A DNA stretch of 64,000 nt, taken from NCBI RefSeq assembly GCF_013820765.1, contig NZ_JABJVM010000014.1, forward strand, positions 19,585 to 83,584, in the 5' to 3' direction. Below are positions 24,919-35,133 of the stretch, piece by piece (position 1 is the stretch's first letter; every line of letters starts with the position of its first letter). This stretch comes from Paenilisteria rustica. Its GTDB lineage: Bacteria > Bacillota > Bacilli > Lactobacillales > Listeriaceae. A program made the translations under genes and the position numbers. The notes beneath the pieces are model-generated. The model saw only the letters and a program-made list of their open reading frames with translations, did no database searches and had not been told where the DNA came from.

Positions 24919-25665
24919 TTAGCTTGGTGTATCTGATAACGTCCATGTCAATGACGTTGTATACGCCGAATCCGAGTATTTCGCACTTTTACCAGGTACA
25001 TTTAACGTGACAGCATCGGCGGCTTCTGTATTATCTGCGCCAAAGTTATCTACCCAATGACCCATACCTTCCTCAGCTTCTGCATTCATAACCATAGCAG
25101 CCGTTCCATCTGGATTTAAGGTAATAGAAGTGGCGACTGTTGGAGCTGGAATATCCGAATCACTTCTTGTCACAGCCGAAGCTTTCGTAATCGTTATTGC
25201 CGCACCATCAAGCGCACGACTTGAGCCATCCGTTAACTGTCCATTTTCTGCTACAGTCAGCTGCCAGCCAGCGTTATTTCCGCGGTTATCTGTGACTTGG
25301 ACATTATTCGGCACGTCGACCTTGGAACCGTCAACGGTCATTTGATCTAGTTTTGCCGTGTATGTTTTTGTTTCCCCAGAAATCGTTTGTGTCCCAAAAT
25401 CAAAGGAAGAAGCGTAATCAATACTTAATGGGCCGCCTGTTCCTGGGTCCGTTGAATCTGGATCAACCGGCGTATCTGGATTTAGTGGATCAACTGGATT
25501 GTTGTTATCAGAGCTATCTTGCGCTTTAAAAACGACAGAACCCGTGGAATCCAGCGTACCAATTTCTGCGGCTTTTGCGATGGTGTTGTTCGGGGCGATA
25601 AGAGATGCGGCGAATGCGGTTGTTACTGCGACTGTTGCTAAAATTGCTTTTTTATTTACGTTCAA
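24919..25665 (-). CDS. WxL-domain cell-surface protein
   Basis: 248 residues. A Sec signal peptide (LATVAVTTAFAASLIAPNNT) is cleaved near AKAAE, followed by a short Pro/Asp-rich linker with PVDPLNPDTP repeats. A C-terminal WxL domain has the two diagnostic tryptophan motifs WQLTV and LTWTLSDTP. WxL domains bind peptidoglycan non-covalently. The TTG start at 25665 is chosen because AAGGAG lies 9-10 bases upstream; the ATG at 25719 would put extra residues before the signal peptide. It lies downstream of a second WxL-type protein on the same strand, 137 bases apart. Confidence 0.82.
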   Translation of the reverse strand: MNVNKKAILATVAVTTAFAASLIAPNNTIAKAAEIGTLDSTGSVVFKAQDSSDNNNPVDPLNPDTPVDPDSTDPGTGGPLSIDYASSFDFGTQTISGETKTYTAKLDQMTVDGSKVDVPNNVQVTDNRGNNAGWQLTVAENGQLTDGSSRALDGAAITITKASAVTRSDSDIPAPTVATSITLNPDGTAAMVMNAEAEEGMGHWVDNFGADNTEAADAVTLNVPGKSAKYSDSAYTTSLTWTLSDTPS

Positions 25666-25801
25666 AATAGTAGTCTCCTTCAAAGTGTGCCGATTTGATG
25701 TTGCTATCAGCTTTTTCACTATCTTAATTATTTGCCAAGGCTTGATGGATTAGATAACTTGTGAAAGCTCTCTGTGCCTCACATCCTTTCCAAATATTCT
25801 T

Positions 25802-27724
25802 TTACGGGGTATCATTTAATGTCCACGTGATGCTCGTCTGATAATGACTATCCGCTTTCACACCGGTAGGATTGATTTTCATATGAATCCCTTCATCAGC
25901 TGCATACTGAATGGTCGTAATGTCATCAGAATTCGACGTACCTTCCCCGATAACGAACGCTTGATTGTCCATTATACGTGTTTCTACACCATCTTTCGTG
26001 TAAATCAAAGCATCATATAGTTTTTTATTACTAGGATTATTCACGTCGACAAAAGGCCCATTTACCGTTCCTGTCACTTGCCACTTCTCACCATTATTCC
26101 GCGTATCCTTGATTTGCAACTTCCAATCTGGATTTTGACGTGGAATATCTACTTCACCACTAGTAATTTCAGTCGTTTCAAAAACTAAATCCTCTGGTGC
26201 TTCATTGAATTCAAAAACAGGTTTGTCCTGCACTGTAATCGTACGGATCAATGTTGTTGTATTGCCATCACTATCGGTCACTGTATACGTTAGTTCATAA
26301 TCACCTGGTTGATTTGTATCTACAGAACCGTCAATCATTAGTTGACTTGTCAAATCACCATCTTCTTTATCCGTCGCTTTGACGCCTGCAAGAGGGTCAA
26401 AGCTATCTCCCTCTTGAATCGCTACTTTCGTTGTAGCACTAATGACCGGTTTTTCTGCAACAGTAACGGTACGCCTAAACGAAGCAACATTCCCGTCAGA
26501 ATCCGTTACATCATAGGTCAGTTCATACATGCCCGACTTGCTTGTATCCACGCTACCTGCCACGTTCACATTTGTTGTTATATCCCCATCTTCCACGTCA
26601 GTCGCTTGAATAGTACTCATCGGGTCAAAAGAGGAATCAGGCTGAATCATCGTTTCCAGTTCGCCTGTAATTACTGGTATATGATTATCTAAAATGGCTA
26701 TAGAACTATCGGCTGCATTTGCATTATAGACATCTGTATCGAAGTTCTCATCGTTATACGTCACACTTGTAGTTGGTGTTGCCGCGTCCGTTATTTCTGT
26801 CCCTTTAAGAGGTATTTGTATCATTGCGGAGGCATCTTTTTTAAGGCCCGAGATGGCAAATGTAAGTTCACCTGTTGTAGCATTGTATTGTTCATTTGTA
26901 ATCGAAGTGTCACTAGAAGAAAGCGTTCTAGGGCTGTAGCTCAACTCAGGAGGAATTTTAACAGTAAAGGTATTGTTTACAGCAGTCATACCACCAACAT
27001 TCGCCACTTGTAATTGGTAGTTTGTAGTATTACGTACTTTCATATCCACCGTAGAAAAACTACCTTCTACATCTAAGATAGATTGCGTGGCAAATTGAAT
27101 ATTATCAAGTAAATTTCCGACACCATCGCCGCCTGTCGACGAAATGGAATCAAATTGAAAACGTGTTACAGTCTGTCCCTCAGGAATCGTATACACACCT
27201 GTGTAAAGGCCCCATTGGCTATTTCCGTCAGTCATTCTAGCCTGTTCAACCATTGCTCCACCAGGTGCCCCAAATGTGATAGAAGCTGTATCTGTTCCTT
27301 TTCTTCCTCTATGATATACATGCCAATGAACATTTAAACCAGGGGTCGTTGGTATATCTTGATATAAAGAGGCGACTTCAAATGATGCATTTAACTCAGC
27401 ATACTGTTCCCCCGAAAATGGAGTTATACCTTGAACATCTCTTTGCAACTCAACTTGTCCGTCACTTGCGGTTGTATTCCATCCTGGTACACTTGCTTGA
27501 TCAAAGACTTTATACGATCCACTGAATTGAGGGTTTTCAAAATCACCATTTGTTATCGAAATAACATCAGATGTTTCCTGTAATACTTGTTTCTTTTCTG
27601 TACTAGTTGCTGCTGTCACATGCTGCACGTTCCATGGATTTATAACTAAAGATGATGTTATAAGTCCGCCTATTAAGAAGACAGTTGGGATACTACGCCA
27701 TGTTCTTTTAAAATTTTTACGCAT
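25802..27724 (-). CDS. Large surface protein with DUF5011 Ig-like repeats and C-terminal WxL domain
   Basis: 640 residues. Signal peptide at about 1-40; an N-terminal beta-sandwich (about 55-215) resembling carbohydrate-binding or lectin modules (ITNGDFENPQFSGSY); a conserved-repeat-like region to about 340; and two DUF5011-type Ig repeats (about 345-420 and 425-495, each with D-x-EDGD and Y-LTY-VTDSDGN). A WxL domain (about 500-640) has WKLQI and ITWTLNDTP at the very end. Large and small WxL proteins usually form one surface complex, which fits the tandem arrangement. No DUF916/3324 partner gene is visible. Confidence 0.8.
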   Translation of the reverse strand: MRKNFKRTWRSIPTVFLIGGLITSSLVINPWNVQHVTAATSTEKKQVLQETSDVISITNGDFENPQFSGSYKVFDQASVPGWNTTASDGQVELQRDVQGITPFSGEQYAELNASFEVASLYQDIPTTPGLNVHWHVYHRGRKGTDTASITFGAPGGAMVEQARMTDGNSQWGLYTGVYTIPEGQTVTRFQFDSISSTGGDGVGNLLDNIQFATQSILDVEGSFSTVDMKVRNTTNYQLQVANVGGMTAVNNTFTVKIPPELSYSPRTLSSSDTSITNEQYNATTGELTFAISGLKKDASAMIQIPLKGTEITDAATPTTSVTYNDENFDTDVYNANAADSSIAILDNHIPVITGELETMIQPDSSFDPMSTIQATDVEDGDITTNVNVAGSVDTSKSGMYELTYDVTDSDGNVASFRRTVTVAEKPVISATTKVAIQEGDSFDPLAGVKATDKEDGDLTSQLMIDGSVDTNQPGDYELTYTVTDSDGNTTTLIRTITVQDKPVFEFNEAPEDLVFETTEITSGEVDIPRQNPDWKLQIKDTRNNGEKWQVTGTVNGPFVDVNNPSNKKLYDALIYTKDGVETRIMDNQAFVIGEGTSNSDDITTIQYAADEGIHMKINPTGVKADSHYQTSITWTLNDTP

Positions 27725-27855
27725 TGGTCACCCTCACCTCCACTTGAATTAATCGATACTAAAAATATACCAAACAGGGAGTTTATGCGTTGTATATTTG
27801 TAACAGTATTTCATTCAAAAAACGACAAAATCGTGACGTTTTTTATTTTTGAGCA

Positions 27856-27890
27856 CAAAGAAAAACCCTATGACAAATGCCATAAGGTTA
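27856..27890 (-). terminator. Terminator of the DUF389 gene
   Basis: Minus-strand hairpin AACCTTATG / CATAGGGTT (one G-T pair), followed by TTTTCTTTG, 13 bases after the stop at 27903. Confidence 0.7.
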
Positions 27891-27902
27891 CCTCAAGTTA
27901 AT

Positions 27903-28931
27903 TTAGTTTGCTGTCCTGTCTTGCTGTTCTACACTTTTATTATCCTCTTGATTTGAAATATATTTATCCAAATACTGCTTCAACTCTGCACCATCGAGCT
28001 CATTCAAATCTGGAATTTGGTCAATATCTAGCGTGACGTCCTCCAACCCATAGTCAGCTAAACTATCTTGAACACTCGCTACATCGCTTTTAGACATGTA
28101 ATCACCTGATATCGTAACAACTAATTTTTGCGTCTCATCGTTGTAATCCTGATCAAGAACCACATCATCAGGAAACTCTTCCTTCACAAACTGACTAATA
28201 GCCGATGTCCGGATACTTTCCTGCACCAATGTTGCCGCTGAAAAAATACTTGGAACTACAACCAACAACGATAAAATAATCAGAATTACATTCATTCTTC
28301 TGTTCTCCTTGCTACTTTTCATTGTATGCAAAGGAAAACGCATGAAGCGAACACCGATGAACGTCGCAATCATAATAAATGCACTATTAATAATAAATAA
28401 ATAGGAAGCACCTATAAAATAAGAAAATTGCAACGTAGCTATCGAATAACCAACCGTACAAAGCGGCGGCATCAGCGCTGTAGCAATCGCAACACCCGGC
28501 ACAATATTCGTACTCGTTTTCTTTCTAGCGCCGATGATTCCAGCAACGCCCCCTGTAAATGCGATGACAACGTCCCAAATCGTCGGAGAAGTCCTAGCAA
28601 TAAGCTCGCTGCTCGCGTATGTAATCGGCGAAATTGAAAAGTAAAGCGTAGCAACCACTAAACTGACAACAACCTCCACAAATAACAATAAAGCCGCCTT
28701 TTTTACAATCTGAAAATCAAAAACAGAAAGCCCGTAGCCAATCCCTAAAATCGGTGTCATCAGTGGCGAAATTAGCATTGCACCAATAATAACCGGAATC
28801 GAATTCATATTCAATCCCACCGAAGCAATCAATATCGCACACATTAAAATCATCGAATCGCTCGTCTTAATCACCAAATCGGAAAGAACTTTTTGCCGGA
28901 ACTCTTGCGCATTATAATTTGTTGCATCCAT
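27903..28931 (-). CDS. DUF389 / TIGR00341-family membrane protein
   Basis: 342 residues with about six membrane helices in residues 20-220 and a soluble C-terminal domain. SVGLNMNSIPVIIGAMLISP, LMTPILGIGYG and GVAIATALMPPLCTVGY are the conserved DUF389 blocks. Function in the family is unsettled. GAGGTG lies upstream of ATG 28931. Divergent in role from its neighbours but same strand as the exporter pair upstream. Confidence 0.88.
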   Translation of the reverse strand: MDATNYNAQEFRQKVLSDLVIKTSDSMILMCAILIASVGLNMNSIPVIIGAMLISPLMTPILGIGYGLSVFDFQIVKKAALLLFVEVVVSLVVATLYFSISPITYASSELIARTSPTIWDVVIAFTGGVAGIIGARKKTSTNIVPGVAIATALMPPLCTVGYSIATLQFSYFIGASYLFIINSAFIMIATFIGVRFMRFPLHTMKSSKENRRMNVILIILSLLVVVPSIFSAATLVQESIRTSAISQFVKEEFPDDVVLDQDYNDETQKLVVTISGDYMSKSDVASVQDSLADYGLEDVTLDIDQIPDLNELDGAELKQYLDKYISNQEDNKSVEQQDRTAN

Positions 28932-28997
28932 ATATTCACCTCATACGAATTTGATAGCTCCAACCAAATAGTAGACCCTCTATCAAATTATTTTTAC

Positions 28998-29837
28998 TTA
29001 AATCCCGATTTCTTGCCTCACCTTTACATCCAGCGCATCAAACGCTTGCTCGTGATACGGAATCACTGCAATTAGTTCTGGACCTGGGTTGTCAGACATC
29101 GGATGATGGTATAAAACCTCCAAATTATTCATCATTTGTTCTAAATCATGAATCAGTGATAACATCGGCTCCGCTTCTCCTACTTTAGGCACAAAACTGC
29201 TATCATTCACAATCTTCATTCGCTCCTCTTTCAGCGCCTGTAAAGCTTTCCACGCCCCGACTAAATCATCATGCAACACTTCTTCATTTTGATACTTCGC
29301 ACGAATTGTATCCATTTGCGTCAAGCAGGCTTTTGCATGGTCATAGAATACCCGGTTCATCTCTGTCTTCTTTTTCGGATAAAGGGAGTAGACAAGCAGA
29401 CCGATAGCCAGGCCAATCAGCGTATCAATAATCCGGTTGTTAATATAGAGCACCGGCTGTCCCTCACCCTTTCCAACCAAAATCATGACCGTAATAACCG
29501 CGATAACTGGCGTAAATTTACCGACAAAAAGGTAACCCCATAATACCGCAATCGTCGCCGCAATCGGTATCATCAAAAAATGATTATCTGGAACGATAAA
29601 GTAGAACAGAACCCCCGTTGCACCACCGACAAGCGTTCCCAAAATACGCTCCATGCTCGATTTATACGTCGCGCCTTTCGTCAGCTGAGCCGTAATGTAA
29701 ATCGCATTAAACACGTAAGTCGGATACACAATATACTTCCCGAAAAAAGGGTATAGCAAAATACAAATAAACATACTGATAAGCACTTTAGCAACGCGAG
29801 GGTCTAGCGCTAACCGTTCTCTTAATGTCGTTTTCAT
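28998..29837 (-). CDS. Aromatic acid exporter (ArAE/FUSC)-like membrane protein, second of pair
   Basis: 279 residues: six hydrophobic helices in the first 165 residues (YPFFGKYIVYPTYVFNAIYI, RILGTLVGGATGVLFYFIV), then a soluble helical domain, as in the FUSC/ArAE family. The family is linked to export of aromatic acids. It overlaps the upstream related gene by 4 bases (ATGA), so the two are translationally coupled and probably act together. Confidence 0.75.
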   Translation of the reverse strand: MKTTLRERLALDPRVAKVLISMFICILLYPFFGKYIVYPTYVFNAIYITAQLTKGATYKSSMERILGTLVGGATGVLFYFIVPDNHFLMIPIAATIAVLWGYLFVGKFTPVIAVITVMILVGKGEGQPVLYINNRIIDTLIGLAIGLLVYSLYPKKKTEMNRVFYDHAKACLTQMDTIRAKYQNEEVLHDDLVGAWKALQALKEERMKIVNDSSFVPKVGEAEPMLSLIHDLEQMMNNLEVLYHHPMSDNPGPELIAVIPYHEQAFDALDVKVRQEIGI

Positions 29838-30745
29838 GCAACCTCACCCCCGTTTAGCGTTTGAATACTTCCTCGTATGGCTTCCATGCCTTTTGCGAAC
29901 TCCTTAATATGGAACGACAAAATGGCATCCCCATTCGAAACAACAGGAATATCATCAAGACCTATGGCGCGCAACGCTCCCTGCACGGTTTCATCGACTT
30001 GATATTCGCCCAACTCAGAAATCGTCAATAGGCTGAAATAAGCTTGTAAATACGAAGCCAATGCTTTCTGGTAAATTTCAACATGCGCTGGGTCCTTCTG
30101 TTTTCCCGCCGCATATTCACGAATCAACATTTGTGACTGAACAAAAATACCATACAGAGGCTTCGGTCGGCCACCTTCTTTTTTCACTAAAATGTTATGC
30201 AATTCTTTTTGAAATAGTCCCATCGTTTGCTTCATCATCATCTGAATCGATTTCTCCACTGGGATATGCACAAATCTTACAATCAAGCGAACCACGATAA
30301 AGAAGACGGCCACATCAGCCATCATAATGATTAAAACGACCCAATATGGCGCGTTCATATCTGATGTATCCAAGAAAAATAACGCCGTCCCAATCGCCAT
30401 CGTAATAACCATATATTTTTGCGGCATCATAAAGTTAATCGCAAGGAGCGCAACGACCATCACCACAAAATAGACATACACATTCATATCAAAAAATACC
30501 GATGAAGTCCCAACGATCACACAAGCGAATACGAACATAATTCCTATTTTTGACATTGCCTTTTTTGTAAAACCACTCGTCGGCTGAATCGAGATAATCC
30601 CCATCAATAACGCAATCGGAAGGATGCCAATAAATTGCGGTATGAGCAGTGTATGGACACCGACACAAATAAGCGCAAAAATAAAAACTTGCAACATATG
30701 TATTAAGCCCTTCGTCCCTAGTTTCGCTAAAATTAGTTTTTTCAT
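29834..30745 (-). CDS. Aromatic acid exporter (ArAE/FUSC)-like membrane protein, first of pair
   Basis: 303 residues with six N-terminal helices (QFIGILPIALLMGIISIQPT, SKIGIMFVFACVIVGTSSVF) and a cytoplasmic helical domain. Same layout as the following gene but clearly diverged, so the pair may form a heteromer. Each is about half the size of two-repeat FUSC transporters. Substrate unknown. Confidence 0.72.
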   Translation of the reverse strand: MKKLILAKLGTKGLIHMLQVFIFALICVGVHTLLIPQFIGILPIALLMGIISIQPTSGFTKKAMSKIGIMFVFACVIVGTSSVFFDMNVYVYFVVMVVALLAINFMMPQKYMVITMAIGTALFFLDTSDMNAPYWVVLIIMMADVAVFFIVVRLIVRFVHIPVEKSIQMMMKQTMGLFQKELHNILVKKEGGRPKPLYGIFVQSQMLIREYAAGKQKDPAHVEIYQKALASYLQAYFSLLTISELGEYQVDETVQGALRAIGLDDIPVVSNGDAILSFHIKEFAKGMEAIRGSIQTLNGGEVA

Positions 30746-30875
30746 TCTGCGTTGTCCCCTTTTCCTCTAAGTTTTAGTATCATATAGAAATTTTATCACA
30801 GATTACCTCATTCGGATAGCTGTATATCATATACCCCAGTTTGCCAGCACATAGACATGATATCTAGACAAAATA

Positions 30876-30909
30876 AAAAAAGCTAAGCACCCCTTTCATG
30901 CTTAACTTT
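30876..30909 (-). terminator. Terminator of the ktr gene
   Basis: Minus strand AAAGTTAAGCA ... TGCTTAGCTT hairpin followed by TTTTTTATTTTG, starting 6 bases after the stop at 30915. Confidence 0.75.
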
Positions 30910-30914
30910 CCATG

Positions 30915-31574
30915 TTATTGAATTTGTTCTTGCAAGCGTTCAATATCATCATCGCTACCAATGACAATCAAAACATCGCTCGATTCCAATATGTCGGTTG
31001 CTTCTGGTGTAATAATCATCTGTTTATCACGCTTAATTCCGACAATATTCACGCCATACGTATTTCGAAAATCCAGTTCGTGCAGGCTTTTCCCTAAGAA
31101 GCGGCGGTTGGAAACGGAAATTTCGACCAAACTGTACTCATCCGATAGCTCCAAGTAGTCCAACATATTTTTAGAAACGATATAATGCGCGATGCGGCGG
31201 CCCATATCACGCTCTGGATGCACCACGCGATCCGCCCCGATTTTATCAAGTAACTTCGCATGTTTATCGTTCGTTGCCTTGGCCGTAACGTACTTCACGC
31301 CCATCTCTTTCAAAATTAGCGTCGTCAAAATACTCGACTGAATATCCTCACCGATCGACACAATCACATGCTCAAAATTACGAATTCCAAGTTGGCGCAA
31401 CGCATTTTCATCGGTTGAATTACAAATCACGGCATGCGTCGCAATCGACATAAATTCGTTGACGCGCTCCTCACTCGAGTCAATCGCCAGCACTTCCATT
31501 CCCTGCTCCACAAGTGACTTACAAATACTACCGCCAAAACGTCCTAATCCAATAACTGCAAATCCTTCTTTCAT
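30915..31574 (-). CDS. ktrC: Ktr potassium uptake regulatory subunit (RCK protein)
   Basis: 219 residues: RCK_N Rossmann domain with GLGRFGGSICKSLVEQGMEV and the acidic end of strand 2 (LAIDSSEE), and RCK_C domain from about 135. It is a cytoplasmic ring that gates a KtrB/KtrD channel in response to nucleotides and, in the family, c-di-AMP. No channel gene is adjacent, typical of ktrC rather than ktrA, though the two cannot be separated firmly here. It lies next to liaFSR, as I recall for Listeria. Confidence 0.85.
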   Translation of the reverse strand: MKEGFAVIGLGRFGGSICKSLVEQGMEVLAIDSSEERVNEFMSIATHAVICNSTDENALRQLGIRNFEHVIVSIGEDIQSSILTTLILKEMGVKYVTAKATNDKHAKLLDKIGADRVVHPERDMGRRIAHYIVSKNMLDYLELSDEYSLVEISVSNRRFLGKSLHELDFRNTYGVNIVGIKRDKQMIITPEATDILESSDVLIVIGSDDDIERLQEQIQ

Positions 31575-31591
31575 CGCAAAAATCCGCCCCC

Positions 31592-32230
31592 TTACTCTTT
31601 ATCGACAAGGTCATGTTTAAACGCATAAATCGCCGCTTGCGTCCGGTCTTGCACATCTAGCTTCGATAAAATATTACTCACATGCGTCTTCACCGTTTTT
31701 AGCGTAATAAAAAGTTCGTCCGCAATTTCTTGATTCGATTTACCCTCTGCAATTAGCAACAAGATTTCGTTTTCCCGATTCGTCAAATCATCATGCAAAT
31801 TCTTCTCCGGTTTCGCAGTCAAACGTTGCATCATTTTCCCGGTTACTTCTGGTTCTAATACAGAATCCCCGCCATATGTAGCACGAATAGCATCTGCAAT
31901 CTCGCCCGCCGTCGACGTTTTCAACATATAACTCGATGCACCCGCCTCAAGCGCTGGATACACCTTCTCATCATCAATAAAACTCGTCACGATGATAATC
32001 TTCGCCGTTTTCCACTGACGCATAATTTCCTGCGTCGCCTCAATCCCGTCCATTTCATCCATCACTAAGTCCATCAAAATAATGTCCGGACGCAGCTCCA
32101 TCGCAAGCTCCACGCCTTCGCGACCGTTCTCCGCTTCCCCAACGACTTCCATATCATCCTGCACCGAAAGATACGCAGAAACACCGATTCGCACCATTTC
32201 ATGATCATCTACTAGTAAAACTTTTATCAT
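31592..32230 (-). CDS. liaR: Response regulator LiaR (VraR family)
   Basis: 212 residues. Receiver domain with DD at 8-9, phospho-acceptor D54 in [15 protein letters not shown]84-region IIVTSF and K in MLKTS; C-terminal LuxR-type HTH with [20 protein letters not shown] and [16 protein letters not shown]. It responds to cell-envelope stress from lipid-II-targeting agents via LiaS. Overlaps liaS by 4 bases. Confidence 0.93.
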   Translation of the reverse strand: MIKVLLVDDHEMVRIGVSAYLSVQDDMEVVGEAENGREGVELAMELRPDIILMDLVMDEMDGIEATQEIMRQWKTAKIIIVTSFIDDEKVYPALEAGASSYMLKTSTAGEIADAIRATYGGDSVLEPEVTGKMMQRLTAKPEKNLHDDLTNRENEILLLIAEGKSNQEIADELFITLKTVKTHVSNILSKLDVQDRTQAAIYAFKHDLVDKE

Positions 32231-33282
32231 TCGCCGTCCACATCCTTTTTCTTCACCAGTGGAATCTTAATTTCCACACTCGTTCCCTTCTTAGGAAAAC
32301 TAATGATTTTAATCGAGCCGCCAAATTCAGCCACCCGTTCACGCATATTCTGCAAACCATACGAACCAGTCTGCGGTTTATTCATATCAAAGCCGACACC
32401 ATCATCGACCACTTTTAAAACGACCAAATTATCGATCACAATCATCCGAACTTCCAGCAGATTCGCCTTCGAATGACGCAATGTATTAGAAAGTAGCTCC
32501 TGCACGATTCGGAATAAATGATCCTCGATGCCTTTTTGGAACGAAATATCCTCGATTTGCCATTCAACCTGAATCGGTAACTTCGTCGTCAACTCTTTCA
32601 ACAACAACTCAATTCCCATTTTCAGCGACTTGCCTTCCAACTGAATCGGGCGTAAGTGTAGCAATAACGCGCGCATTTCCGACTGCGATTCATTGACAAT
32701 CGATTCCACCATTTTCAGCTGCTTCTGCATCATCGGCGTCGCATTCTTCTCGCTTTGCTCATTAAGTGCCGACAAAAGCATCATCGCCGCGAAAAGCTGT
32801 TGACTCACCGAATCATGCAATTCCCGCGCAATCCGGTGCCGCTCCTCCGCCAAAATAGCCTCTTTCGTCTGCCCCGTCGTTTCCGCACGCTCATTCGCAA
32901 TTTCCTGCGTCATCATCGTCTGTGTCTTCATTTTTTCACGCAACCGCTCAATCTGGCTATAAACCTGCTGAATCTCTGCATAAATTTCATCATCATCCGC
33001 CGGCTTCTTCTCCAATTCCCCTTGCTCTAAAAGCCGCAATGAGAAATCAATCGCCTCGAACTTCCGCTTAATAATGTAGCCAATCACCGCTCCAACAATG
33101 ATTCCAACCGAAATCGCCATCAACACAATAAAAACAATAAACGGCAAGTAAAAGATCTTTTTGCCAATCAAAAGGTCATACCACGAAATATCGCCACCCG
33201 ATTGATAAATCACCGTCGTTCCAAGCGAGGCAAGGAGTAACAAACCTGTCGTTGTCGCCATCGATGCGCGTGTAAACGTCAT
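32227..33282 (-). CDS. liaS: Sensor histidine kinase LiaS (VraS family)
   Basis: 351 residues with two N-terminal membrane helices and a very short external loop, a HAMP-like linker, a HisKA_3 dimerisation box [19 protein letters not shown] (phospho-His in RELHDS) and an HATPase domain ending [20 protein letters not shown]. Intramembrane-sensing kinase for envelope stress. Overlaps both liaF and liaR by 4 bases each. Confidence 0.94.
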   Translation of the reverse strand: MTFTRASMATTTGLLLLASLGTTVIYQSGGDISWYDLLIGKKIFYLPFIVFIVLMAISVGIIVGAVIGYIIKRKFEAIDFSLRLLEQGELEKKPADDDEIYAEIQQVYSQIERLREKMKTQTMMTQEIANERAETTGQTKEAILAEERHRIARELHDSVSQQLFAAMMLLSALNEQSEKNATPMMQKQLKMVESIVNESQSEMRALLLHLRPIQLEGKSLKMGIELLLKELTTKLPIQVEWQIEDISFQKGIEDHLFRIVQELLSNTLRHSKANLLEVRMIVIDNLVVLKVVDDGVGFDMNKPQTGSYGLQNMRERVAEFGGSIKIISFPKKGTSVEIKIPLVKKKDVDGE

Positions 33283-33992
33283 AGTGTAATCACCTCTAAA
33301 TCACCAAGCACGACAGACGTAATGATCTTCACCTTACGCGGCGCCGTCTCATAATTATCCGAGTACAATTTAATCGTATCATTTTGCACAGCCGTACTTT
33401 CCTTATCATACTGCAAATGCCCGAAAATAGCTGAGTGCTCCAGACAAATCCCCAAATCAAACGGTACTAATAAGCGAATCTTGCCCGAAAAACTCCGAAT
33501 CAAAACAACACTCTCACCCGTTGGCAAAACCGTATTACCAAGATCGATAATCGTATCACCAATACCTGTCTGAACGTTGATATCATCCCATTCATATACT
33601 ACATCTAGCACCCGCTGATTACCAAACCACTGATTGCGAATAAACGTATTGCGCGGATTAGGATTCTCAGCCCTTTCCTTCGTTTTAACCATCAATAATT
33701 GTGGCGCACGCTTACGACTAACATAATAATATACCGCAAAAATTCCTGCGATTACGAGTCCAATTTTGAATGTAGCCGTTAAAAGCACCGAAATCAATAT
33801 AAATATCGCTGCAATAAAAAGTCGCGTACGAGCCTTGTTCTTTGGAATACCCTCTTTGCGCGATGTGAATAAAAAACAAATCCCAACCGCAAATAGCACA
33901 AGTAATTCCCACCTAAAAAGCATCTCAAAAGCGATACCCACAGCAACTAATACAAGAAATAAGAAAATAAATGAACCTTCTAATTTTTTCAT
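33279..33992 (-). CDS. liaF: LiaF (YvqF), inhibitor of LiaRS signalling
   Basis: 237 residues: about four N-terminal membrane helices (to about 90) and a C-terminal cell-wall-active antibiotics response domain (GDTIIDLGNTVLPTGESVVL, LLVPFDLGICLEHSAIFG). Holds LiaS off without stress. First gene of the overlapping liaFSR operon. AAGGGGGTG lies upstream of ATG 33992. Confidence 0.93.
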   Translation of the reverse strand: MKKLEGSFIFLFLVLVAVGIAFEMLFRWELLVLFAVGICFLFTSRKEGIPKNKARTRLFIAAIFILISVLLTATFKIGLVIAGIFAVYYYVSRKRAPQLLMVKTKERAENPNPRNTFIRNQWFGNQRVLDVVYEWDDINVQTGIGDTIIDLGNTVLPTGESVVLIRSFSGKIRLLVPFDLGICLEHSAIFGHLQYDKESTAVQNDTIKLYSDNYETAPRKVKIITSVVLGDLEVITL

Positions 33993-34119
33993 CTGAAAAC
34001 ACCCCCTTCCTGTTTTTTCTTAAACGGGTCACTAGAATATTATCTTCTGTTTCCATTATAAATAGTGAAGCACCATCAAAACAGCCGCTGTAGCTGGAAC
34101 TATATCTCCACCTTAAGTC

Positions 34120-35004
34120 TTAGTTTCCAGATTCCGTCGCGTCCTCATTCTCGAGCAAATAGGTAAAGCCATCTTCTTGTTTAATACGACGTTCCTTCAT
34201 TAGAGTCCCGAGAGCACGTTTGAACTGCGCCTTACTGACGCCAAATTTCGCACGAATCGCGTCGGGTTCTGATTTATCCCAAAATGCCATTTTACCGCCA
34301 ACGCTCCGCAGATAAGTCAAAATCATCTCCGCATCATCACTCAGCACCTCATGTACGCGTCCTCGTAACGATAAATTCAGTGTGCCATCTGGTTTCACAG
34401 CGATAACACGTCCGTCTAATTTTTGCCCTAAACGCGGTTCCGACGTACGTTCCGTCTCATGGATAAATCCAATATGAAGATCCTCCGTGATCACAAATGT
34501 CCCCACTTTTAGCAAGCGATACACCGTTCCCGTCACGTTTTGATTGAACATATCTTGCGTTGCTCTAGTCGCGATTTCCTTGAACTCATGTTCCTCGCCC
34601 AAAACACCCCAAATACGTTCCTTCTCATCCACACGAAGCGCGATCATTAAACGGTCCCCTTTTTTCGGCCATAAATGGTTCAGCGCTGGCATGTCATCCA
34701 TCGAAACAACGACGTCTTTAGGAATACCGATATCAACAAAAACACCGAGATCCTTCCGAACTTCCGTCACCGTTCCCCACGCGTAATGCCCCACTTGCGC
34801 CTTAGGTATCACAGTTGTCGCCACGATTTCATGATCATAATCACGATAAATAAACACGGTTTCCGTATCGCCTATCGCAAGCTCCAAATTCCCCGCATTC
34901 GTAAACGGTAACTTCACTTTTTCTCCGCGTTTTTCAAGTATATAAAATTCTTCTTCTTTTTCAATAACGGTCATCGTTTGCGCCGTTCCAATCATATTTA
35001 TCAA
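34120..35004 (-). CDS. cvfB: S1 RNA-binding protein CvfB (YitL family)
   Basis: About 294 residues. Consecutive S1-like barrels (AWGTVTEVRKDLGVFVDIGI and RLLKVGTFVITEDLHIGFIH) and a C-terminal winged helix (GVSKAQFKRALGTLMKERRI) match CvfB, a regulator of virulence and cell-surface properties in Staphylococcus. The start is uncertain: GTG at 35013 lies inside the Shine-Dalgarno-like GAGGTGG, so TTG 35004 or ATG 34995 is more likely. Role here is by family only. Confidence 0.82.
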   Translation of the reverse strand: MINMIGTAQTMTVIEKEEEFYILEKRGEKVKLPFTNAGNLELAIGDTETVFIYRDYDHEIVATTVIPKAQVGHYAWGTVTEVRKDLGVFVDIGIPKDVVVSMDDMPALNHLWPKKGDRLMIALRVDEKERIWGVLGEEHEFKEIATRATQDMFNQNVTGTVYRLLKVGTFVITEDLHIGFIHETERTSEPRLGQKLDGRVIAVKPDGTLNLSLRGRVHEVLSDDAEMILTYLRSVGGKMAFWDKSEPDAIRAKFGVSKAQFKRALGTLMKERRIKQEDGFTYLLENEDATESGN

Positions 35005-35133
35005 CTTTTCCACCTCATTAGTTATTCTTTTCTTATTATAGCTTAAATGGCGAAGTCGGTACAGCCTATTTCGCGAAAAAGCCGAACCTTCCTTTCTCGC
35101 TCCAAACGAAAAAAATAGATTCGACTCTCAAAC

